A stretch of 5,242 bases of DNA from NCBI GenBank assembly GCA_030607345.1, contig JAUWKC010000143.1:1-5242 (forward strand). The letters are read 5' to 3'. This stretch comes from Planctomycetota bacterium. Lineage in GTDB: Bacteria > Planctomycetota > Phycisphaerae > Sedimentisphaerales > SG8-4. A program made the translations under genes and the position numbers. This document shows positions 1 through 4,559 of the stretch, piece after piece. The first letter of the stretch is position 1, and each line of letters starts with the position of its first letter. The notes beneath the pieces were generated by a model. It made no database searches, was not told the origin of the DNA, and saw only the letters and a list, made by a program, of their open reading frames with translations.

Positions 1-2
1 CT

Positions 3-1751
3 TCGGCACCGAGCGGCAGCAGTGTCCGTGTTTATCGCGGCAGGGCGCCGAAGAGCATTTCCAGCGCCAAAGCTCCGTCGGTATCGGTATCGGCGCCCAG
101 CAGCAAGCGTGTGAGCGTGAACAAGGCCTCGCGTATAGGCGGCGTGATAGGGCAGAGTCGAGCCGGCGCAGATGCCGGTAGAAGCAGCATTAGCGCGGCT
201 AAGGTATCGCGTATCGGCACCACAATCGGCGGCACAAGCCGAGTTGCTGCCGGGGCGAGGGAAAGCGGCAGCCAGATGAGAACCCCGCGCGCCGGTCAAG
301 GTGCAGGCAATGCAGGGAGCGGGATTTCAGGGAATTCTCGAGGCACTGCAAATGCCGCCGGCAGCGTCGCCAGAGCGGGGCGGTCGCGATTGGGAAGGGT
401 CGTCATTATTGGCGGCAAGGGCGAGTCGAGCGGTACGGGCCAGGCAAATGCGGCCAAGGTAGCGGTCAAAAAGACGGCCAAGGCAGGCAGCAGCCGAGTT
501 ATCAGGGATTCCGGGGCAATTGTCCGGGAGTCGAAAACAGGCGTGGCGGTTCACAAAGGTGAAAAGACCAGAAAGCAGTCAGCTATAAGACTGAGCTACG
601 GGGCGGGTTTGCGCAGAGACGCCGGCGTTAAGTCACCTGTAATTAGAAAGGGAGGGTCTGTGGTAACAGCCGGCGGAAAGAGCGGGCATCTGCGAGCAGA
701 AAGCAGAAAGAGTTTTGAAGCAGGCAGAGCGGGTTTTCACGAGCGAAGAAGACTTATTTCCGGTCGTCTTGAGCAGCGCCGGCAAAGCCGACGTTCTTCT
801 CGGCCGGCATACCGTGAGCGAACTGAGATTGTCAGGAACGCCCGGCGGCACGAGCATGTATACGTTGACCAGCATAACAGGGTCCGCCGGAGAATTGTGC
901 GGTCCGGTCATCGCTGCCTTGTTCGCTACAGGTGGGGGGGTAACTGGGCGTTTCGTTGGGTGTACCCTTATTATCACCGCAGGTACGTGTTTGTGAGTCT
1001 GGGCGGGTATTGGCCGGTTCGCTACAGGTATATGCGGTACTACTGGTACGGCTGTCATCCTTATGACTGGTATGGTTACTACCCCGTTGCTCGCGAGGTG
1101 GCAGGCGACACCTATAACTATTATACGTACAACTACTACGGCGCCGCTGGCGACAGCTCGGCAGTACACGGCCCGACGGAATATGGTCTCAGGCCTGTTG
1201 ACCACACTACTTTTGCAGATGTCCGCGCCAGGCTCGAAGCTGAGGGGCAGGAGCCTTATGAGGCGACCGTGGCGGACCGGTACTTTGAAGGAGCGGTCGA
1301 GTTTTTCGAGGCCGGCGACTATGCGCGTGCTGCGGAGTATCTGGCTGAGGCGATGAAACTTGCGCCGGAAGATATGGTACTTGTTTATGCGTACTCTCAG
1401 GCGCTTTTTGCTGCCGAGAGGTATACCGAGGCGGCTGAAGCACTTCGCGGCGCGCTGGCGGAGGTTTCTGTCGAGGAGGAAGGCGTGTTTTATCCTCGCG
1501 GGCTTTACACGGATGAAGATATTCTGCTTAAGCAGATTGACAAGCTGGCCGGCAAGACGGAGCTGTACAGTTTTGATGCCGACCTGCATCTGCTGCTTGG
1601 GTATCAGTTGCTTGGTATTGGCGAGCTGGACCAGGCGGTCGAGCCGCTGCGGTTTGCGGCTCTGGATATGGAGAATGCGCCCTCGGCGACGGTGCTGCTG
1701 AGCTTATTAGAGAAACTCAGGATTCAGAAAACCGACAATGATAAACAATGA
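3..1751 (+). CDS. 5'-partial low-complexity, aromatic-rich and TPR-containing protein
   Basis: The function is not recognised. The frame has no stop from base 3, and the only start codon before the body of the protein is GTG at 111, which has no Shine-Dalgarno sequence. The 36 codons before it have the same Ser/Ala/Pro/Lys/Arg bias, so the true start probably lies left of the window. Numbering from GTG 111 (546 residues), residues 1-240 are a basic Ser/Gly/Ala/Arg-rich, probably disordered region with a degenerate repeat (KASRIGGVIGQSRAGA, then KVSRIGTTIGGTSRVAAGA). Residues 245-345 are packed with Tyr, Trp and Arg (for example YVFVSLGGYWPVRYRYMRYY). Residues 390-452 and 488-525 look like TPR helices (FFEAGDYARAAEYLAEAMKLAP; LGIGELDQAVEPLRFA), which usually bind other proteins. 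No signal peptide is visible, but the N-terminus is missing. The stop lies 20 bases before the next gene's preferred start, suggesting cotranscription. TPR is fairly sure; the rest is descriptive. Confidence 0.8.
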   Translation, partial: SAPSGSSVRVYRGRAPKSISSAKAPSVSVSAPSSKRVSVNKASRIGGVIGQSRAGADAGRSSISAAKVSRIGTTIGGTSRVAAGARESGSQMRTPRAGQGAGNAGSGISGNSRGTANAAGSVARAGRSRLGRVVIIGGKGESSGTGQANAAKVAVKKTAKAGSSRVIRDSGAIVRESKTGVAVHKGEKTRKQSAIRLSYGAGLRRDAGVKSPVIRKGGSVVTAGGKSGHLRAESRKSFEAGRAGFHERRRLISGRLEQRRQSRRSSRPAYRERTEIVRNARRHEHVYVDQHNRVRRRIVRSGHRCLVRYRWGGNWAFRWVYPYYHRRYVFVSLGGYWPVRYRYMRYYWYGCHPYDWYGYYPVAREVAGDTYNYYTYNYYGAAGDSSAVHGPTEYGLRPVDHTTFADVRARLEAEGQEPYEATVADRYFEGAVEFFEAGDYARAAEYLAEAMKLAPEDMVLVYAYSQALFAAERYTEAAEALRGALAEVSVEEEGVFYPRGLYTDEDILLKQIDKLAGKTELYSFDADLHLLLGYQLLGIGELDQAVEPLRFAALDMENAPSATVLLSLLEKLRIQKTDNDKQ

Positions 1752-1758
1752 GTGTCTC

Positions 1759-1764
1759 GGAGGG
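1759..1764 (+). promoter_or_regulatory. Shine-Dalgarno that sets the start of the propeller gene
   Basis: GGAGGG ends seven bases before the ATG at 1772. The alternative in-frame ATG at 1748 overlaps the previous stop (ATGA) but has no such site before it. Starting at 1772 also puts a clean signal peptide at the N-terminus, so 1772 is preferred. Confidence 0.75.
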
Positions 1765-1771
1765 CCAGGCA

Positions 1772-2917
1772 ATGAAGACGGTAGAGCGCACGATGTTGAT
1801 ATCAGCGGTGGTTTTGGCGGTGCTGCCGGCAGCCGGGGGGCGGGCCGGCGACTGGCAGGAATTTGCGGTTTACCCCATCGACGAGAACCAGCAGCAGCCT
1901 GATATCGATGGAACTATTGTCGTCTGGCAGCAATTGGTCGAGGGCGACTTTGATATTTATGGCGCCGATATTAATGACCCTTTTAATCCTCAGCCCTTTG
2001 TAATCAGCGAGTACGTTGACGACCAGACATCGCCTTGTGTTTTCCGCGACGTCGTGGTCTACCAGGACTACGTCGAGACGGACTGGGATATCTGGGCGGC
2101 AGATATTAGCGACCGGACAGACCCACAGCTTTTTGTTGTTTCCGACTATTCAGGTGTAAACGAACAGGCCCCGGCGATTAGCGGCAATATCGTCGCCTGG
2201 CAGCACGATTACTTCGGCGACTGGGACATTTCGGGCGCCGATATAACGGACCCTTGTTACCCTGCTGAGTTTTTCATAGCCGCGTACGACCACAATCAAT
2301 GCAGGCCGGCGGTTTGCAGAGACGCGGTTGTGTGGCAGGACGACTATTTCGGTGACCGGGACGTTTTTGCCGCTGATATCTGGCTTAGAAACAGTCCCGC
2401 TGAGTATGGTGTTTCCCTTGTGGCGTATGACCAGCAGAATACCGATGTTTCGGGCAGCACGGTGGTGTGGGAGGATGATTTCTTCGGCGACTGGGACATA
2501 TATGCCGCCGACATCAGCGAACCATCGAACCCTGTTGAGCTTCCAATCGCCGCAGATACTTCCTGTGCGATTGAACCGGATGTGGACGGCAATATCGTGG
2601 TGTGGCAGGACGACCGCAACGGGCACTGGGATATATACGCCTACAACCTGACGACACGGCAGGAGTTTCGAGTGACGGACAACGAGTACGACCAGACGCA
2701 CCCGGCGATAAGCGGCAACGTTGTTGTGTGGCAGGATAGCCGCACAGGGTACTGGAACATATATGCTGCGATACTTGAGGGCCTGGAGGCTGCCTGGTGT
2801 GTTTCGGCGCCGGCGGGCGATGCCAACGGTGACTGCAGGGTGGACTTTACGGATTTTGCGATAATGGCCGGGAGCTGGCTCGATTGCAACCTCGAACCGC
2901 AGCAGCCGTGCCGGTGA
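1772..2917 (+). CDS. Exported TolB-like seven-repeat beta-propeller protein with C-terminal dockerin-like motif
   Basis: The protein has 381 residues from the ATG that follows a strong GGAGGG; an upstream ATG at 1748 would add eight residues. Residues 1-25 form a signal peptide: a Lys/Arg start, the hydrophobic stretch MLISAVVLAVLPA, and a probable cut after GGRA. Seven repeats follow at about residues 43, 88, 134, 179, 224, 269 and 311, each close to 45 residues, with the pattern P-x-I-x-G-N-x-V-x-W-Q-D-(8-11)-W-D-I-Y-A-A-D-I. This resembles the TolB/WD40-like propeller family, and seven copies suit a closed seven-bladed ring. Residues 349-371 (GDANGDCRVDFTDFAIMAGSWLD) have Asp/Asn spacing of one calcium-binding dockerin loop; a full dockerin has two. 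Such single motifs are common at the ends of secreted Phycisphaerae proteins and do not imply a cellulosome. No catalytic residues are evident; the propeller probably binds a protein or glycan. Fold confidence is high, partner unknown. Confidence 0.9.
   Translation: MKTVERTMLISAVVLAVLPAAGGRAGDWQEFAVYPIDENQQQPDIDGTIVVWQQLVEGDFDIYGADINDPFNPQPFVISEYVDDQTSPCVFRDVVVYQDYVETDWDIWAADISDRTDPQLFVVSDYSGVNEQAPAISGNIVAWQHDYFGDWDISGADITDPCYPAEFFIAAYDHNQCRPAVCRDAVVWQDDYFGDRDVFAADIWLRNSPAEYGVSLVAYDQQNTDVSGSTVVWEDDFFGDWDIYAADISEPSNPVELPIAADTSCAIEPDVDGNIVVWQDDRNGHWDIYAYNLTTRQEFRVTDNEYDQTHPAISGNVVVWQDSRTGYWNIYAAILEGLEAAWCVSAPAGDANGDCRVDFTDFAIMAGSWLDCNLEPQQPCR
1898..2776 (+). repeat. Seven tandem ~135-bp blade-coding repeats
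   Basis: The coding DNA holds seven degenerate units of about 45 codons. Some bases are still identical between blades: an 18-base match (CTTCGGCGACTGGGACAT) at 2212-2229 and 2482-2499, and a 15-base match (GTGTGGCAGGACGAC) at 2330-2344 and 2600-2614. Both pairs are exactly 270 bases apart, which is two 135-base units. This shows internal duplication within the gene, not a mobile or CRISPR repeat. Confidence 0.8.
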
Positions 2918-2953
2918 ATTAATAAGAAACCAAGGATTTGAAGGAGACGCAAA

Positions 2954-3364
2954 ATGGCTAAAGATGCAAAGACAATTCTGATAGTGGTTGGCGTAAGCCT
3001 GGGGCTGGTAATTATCGCAGGCTGTCAAAGCGACGCCCAGCGTGGCTCGGCCTTCGGTGCATTGCTTGGCGCCGGTGTCGGCCAGTTGGCAGGCGGCGAT
3101 ACAGAAGCCACGCTTATCGGTGCTGCTGTGGGCGGCACGGCGGGCTATATGCTCGGCAACGAGAGCGACCGTGCAAAGACTCGCACTGAGATGGCCTGTA
3201 TGCGGCAGGATATGAACACGGTGGTGGTTAACATGACGAACCGCAACGGCTCTATCAGCCAGGTGCATCTTAGAAGGTATGGTGTGGGGTATCTGGGCAC
3301 AAGGGGTGAGTATTACCCGACCATGCCGACTGAAGAGCAGTTACGGATGGTTTACGGCTTTTAG
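2954..3364 (+). CDS. Glycine-zipper lipoprotein
   Basis: The 136-residue product starts at an ATG seven bases after AAGGAG (2941-2946). Residues 7-23 are hydrophobic (TILIVVGVSLGLVIIAG) and end in a lipobox, IAGC, with Cys24 as the probable lipidated residue, so the mature protein should be membrane-anchored. Residues 31-67 form a glycine-zipper region (GSAFGALLGAGVGQLAGG, then LIGAAVGGTAGYMLGNESDR), as in SlyB/17-kDa-antigen-like proteins, where two Gly-spaced helices pack in or against the membrane. The C-terminal half has a small soluble segment (NRNGSISQVHLRRYGVGYLGTRGEYYPTMPTEEQL split across residues 96-131) ending VYGF. The gene lies 36 bases after the propeller gene on the same strand, suggesting a shared transcript. 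The likely role is structural in the envelope; no enzymatic function is suggested. Lipoprotein and zipper are clear, exact role unknown. Confidence 0.85.
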   Translation: MAKDAKTILIVVGVSLGLVIIAGCQSDAQRGSAFGALLGAGVGQLAGGDTEATLIGAAVGGTAGYMLGNESDRAKTRTEMACMRQDMNTVVVNMTNRNGSISQVHLRRYGVGYLGTRGEYYPTMPTEEQLRMVYGF

Positions 3365-3410
3365 CGGCACGGCCTGTAGGGATTGTGACAGATTTGACTG
3401 GCCGGTTTGT

Positions 3411-3427
3411 CCGCCGGGCGGTTTTTT
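3411..3427 (+). terminator. Possible weak intrinsic terminator after the lipoprotein gene
   Basis: CCGC (3411-3414) can pair with GCGG (3418-3421) around a three-base loop, followed directly by six T's (3422-3427). It lies 47 bases after the lipoprotein stop and 12 bases before a candidate promoter, where a terminator would be expected. The stem is only four G/C pairs, so it may be inefficient. Confidence 0.45.
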
Positions 3428-3438
3428 AAGGCACAATC

Positions 3439-3467
3439 TTGAATGGTCAGCGATTTTGCGGTAGAAT
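3439..3467 (+). promoter_or_regulatory. Candidate sigma-70-type promoter for the sigma factor gene
   Basis: TTGAAT (3439-3444) and TAGAAT (3462-3467) are separated by exactly 17 bases, matching the housekeeping -35/-10 consensus at four and five of six positions. Transcription would begin near 3474, giving an untranslated leader of about 100 bases before the GTG at 3577. The -35 box coincides with the TTG that would otherwise be the longest-frame start of the sigma gene, arguing against that start. The rest of 3365-3576 holds only the possible terminator and this leader; no other gene is seen there. Confidence 0.55.
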
Positions 3468-3565
3468 CATTGTTACCAGCCCGGCATTCGGTGCCTTTAA
3501 TGGATGCAAGGTACAGGCATTGCGTTCCATAAATGGGGCTGGCATTGGTGACAGAAGCAAAAGCA

Positions 3566-3570
3566 AGAGG
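3566..3570 (+). promoter_or_regulatory. Shine-Dalgarno supporting the GTG start of the sigma factor
   Basis: AGAGG ends six bases before GTG 3577. TTG 3439 has no purine-rich site. TTG 3520 has only AAGG eight bases upstream, and ATG 3613 has AAGG at a spacing of about four. This makes GTG 3577 the best-supported start, though not a certain one. Confidence 0.5.
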
Positions 3571-3576
3571 CTTGCT

Positions 3577-4152
3577 GTGGACAGACGGTTGCGAAAAGCC
3601 CTGAAAGGCCTTATGGACGCGGACCTGGAGGTTCGTCACCGGGCGATGGAGTCCTTTGTGCGGGCGACATTCGAGCGATTTATGAGGTGTCTTTATCGAT
3701 ACTTGGGCAATGAGGTGGAATGTGAAGACGTGCTTGAGAATGTTTATGCGGATATATGGGAGAAGCCGGCTCATTTGCGCGATGTCGACAATGAAAAGGG
3801 ACTGCTGCGGACGGTATATATGTACTATATGCGCAAGCGGCTGCGGCAGGTATACCGAAGGCTGAACCGGAATCTGCATTTGTCACAGGAGAGCCTGGCA
3901 AGACTGGTTGCACCACAGATGGGTGTGCCGGAGGCGGCAGCCGAAGATGAGCAGAAGGAGATGCTTTACAGGATGTTGGGCAGACTCAAGGCCCGAGAGC
4001 GAAGGGCGATTGAATTATGGATGCAGGGAATGTCAATCAGGACTATCGCCAACGAGCTCAGGACCACGGTTGGGGCTGTTAAGATGCTTAAATTTCGTAC
4101 GATATTGAAACTGAAAGAACAGGCTGGGACGATGAATATTGAGGTTGATTAG
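3577..4152 (+). CDS. ECF-type RNA polymerase sigma factor
   Basis: This is probably an extracytoplasmic-function-type sigma-70 factor of 191 residues, which would direct RNA polymerase to a small promoter set. Region sigma-2 spans about residues 24-92 (FVRATFERFMRCLYRYLG, ECEDVLENVYADIWEKP, DNEKGLLRTVYMYYMRKRLR). A charged linker follows. Region sigma-4 covers about 128-181, with a helix-turn-helix at LWMQGMSIRTIANELRTTVGA and recognition helix AVKMLKFR. The usual DAEDLxQEVF of sigma-2 reads ECEDVLENVY here, so it is a divergent member. The GTG start at 3577 is preferred because AGAGG lies six bases upstream and the length suits the family. The frame is open back to TTG 3439, but that codon has no ribosome site and sits in a candidate promoter; TTG 3520 and ATG 3613 are other options. 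No transmembrane anti-sigma factor follows directly, so control of its activity is not visible. The family call is firm, the start less so. Confidence 0.85.
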   Translation: MDRRLRKALKGLMDADLEVRHRAMESFVRATFERFMRCLYRYLGNEVECEDVLENVYADIWEKPAHLRDVDNEKGLLRTVYMYYMRKRLRQVYRRLNRNLHLSQESLARLVAPQMGVPEAAAEDEQKEMLYRMLGRLKARERRAIELWMQGMSIRTIANELRTTVGAVKMLKFRTILKLKEQAGTMNIEVD

Positions 4153-4170
4153 TTTTGTGTGTTTTCGGGA

Positions 4171-4197
4171 GCTCGTCCGCAATCGGGCACGACGAGC
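4171..4197 (+). promoter_or_regulatory. Seven-base-pair hairpin in the spacer after the sigma gene
   Basis: GCTCGTC (4171-4177) and GACGAGC (4191-4197) are perfect inverted complements around a 13-base loop, in the 68-base gap between the sigma stop and the next start. No T-run follows, so it does not look like a simple terminator. It ends nine bases before the GGGAG ribosome site of the next gene (4207-4211). It could affect mRNA processing, stability or downstream translation, or be a protein-binding palindrome. The structure is seen in sequence; its role is unknown. Confidence 0.45.
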
Positions 4198-4220
4198 ACT
4201 CGTAACGGGAGTAATAAGCT

Positions 4221-4559
4221 ATGAATGAGATGAACCGAACAATTCAAGGACTGCTGGTCGATTACGCCGATTCGCTGCGCGATGGCTCGATACCCACGTT
4301 TCTAAAGTCGCTTACGCACGAGGAAGGCCGGGCGATGGCTTCCTCCGAGCACTTCTGGGACGCCGCAGACGTCGTTCGTATTCTTAACGGCGTCGGTTTC
4401 GCAGACAAGGTGGTAATGCCTAACGTGGGCCTGTTCATATCCCGGGTCAATGCGGAGATTGCATCTCGACGGAAAAAGGCCAGGGGGCCGGCGGGTACCG
4501 GGCGAAATAGCAGCACAAAGTCTGTGGAGCAGACCAAAGAGACTGAGAAGCCGATATGA
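4221..4559 (+). CDS. Small protein of unknown function between sigma factor and tRNA-editing-domain gene
   Basis: I do not recognise this 112-residue protein. It starts at an ATG nine bases after GGGAG (4207-4211); a second in-frame ATG is three codons later. Residues 1-80 look compact and mostly helical, with TIQGLLVDYADSLRDGSIP, a middle section SSEHFWDAADVVRILNGVGF, and PNVGLFISRVNAEI. The last 30 residues are a polar, partly basic tail (SRRKKARG, then Thr/Ser/Lys/Glu-rich), probably disordered. No signal peptide or membrane helix is present, so it is likely cytosolic and not a classic membrane anti-sigma factor. Its stop overlaps the next start by ATGA, implying translational coupling, and it follows the sigma gene by 68 bases. 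A regulator of the sigma factor or a partner of the editing protein are both possible, neither shown. It is accepted as a gene on its ribosome site, coupling and plausible composition. Confidence 0.75.
   Translation: MNEMNRTIQGLLVDYADSLRDGSIPTFLKSLTHEEGRAMASSEHFWDAADVVRILNGVGFADKVVMPNVGLFISRVNAEIASRRKKARGPAGTGRNSSTKSVEQTKETEKPI

Noticed and set aside
111..113. GTG 111 as the true start of the first gene
   Set aside because: There is no ribosome site, and the frame stays open with the same composition to the window edge, so the gene is treated as 5'-partial.
934..940. Run of seven G's as a possible frameshift or sequencing error
   Set aside because: The Trp/Arg/Tyr-rich composition continues in the same frame on both sides (RYRWGG, then NWAFRW), so no frame change is needed.
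633..1589. 318-codon antisense open frame opposite the TPR/aromatic gene
   Set aside because: Its product has no recognisable domain, and the sense strand encodes clear TPR helices and a continuous composition. It is a by-product of GC-rich codon bias.
1748..1750. ATG 1748 overlapping the previous stop as start of the propeller gene
   Set aside because: It has no ribosome site and would push polar residues before the signal peptide, whereas ATG 1772 has GGAGGG at ideal spacing.
1898..2776. CRISPR-like repeat array
   Set aside because: The repeats are coding, degenerate and lie within one continuous frame, with no unique spacers between identical direct repeats.
2819..2890. Cellulosome-type dockerin
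   Set aside because: Only one calcium loop is present and no cohesin or glycoside hydrolase is nearby. It is read as the half-motif tail typical of Planctomycetota.
2150..3268. 372-codon antisense open frame across the propeller and lipoprotein genes
   Set aside because: It spans two convincing sense genes with signal sequences and ribosome sites. Its apparent repeats (for example NVPVAEVIVLP) are just the blade repeats read backwards.
4221..4559. Classic anti-sigma factor downstream of the ECF sigma gene
   Set aside because: There is no membrane helix, no zinc-binding HxxxCxxC motif and no recognisable anti-sigma domain, so position alone is not enough.
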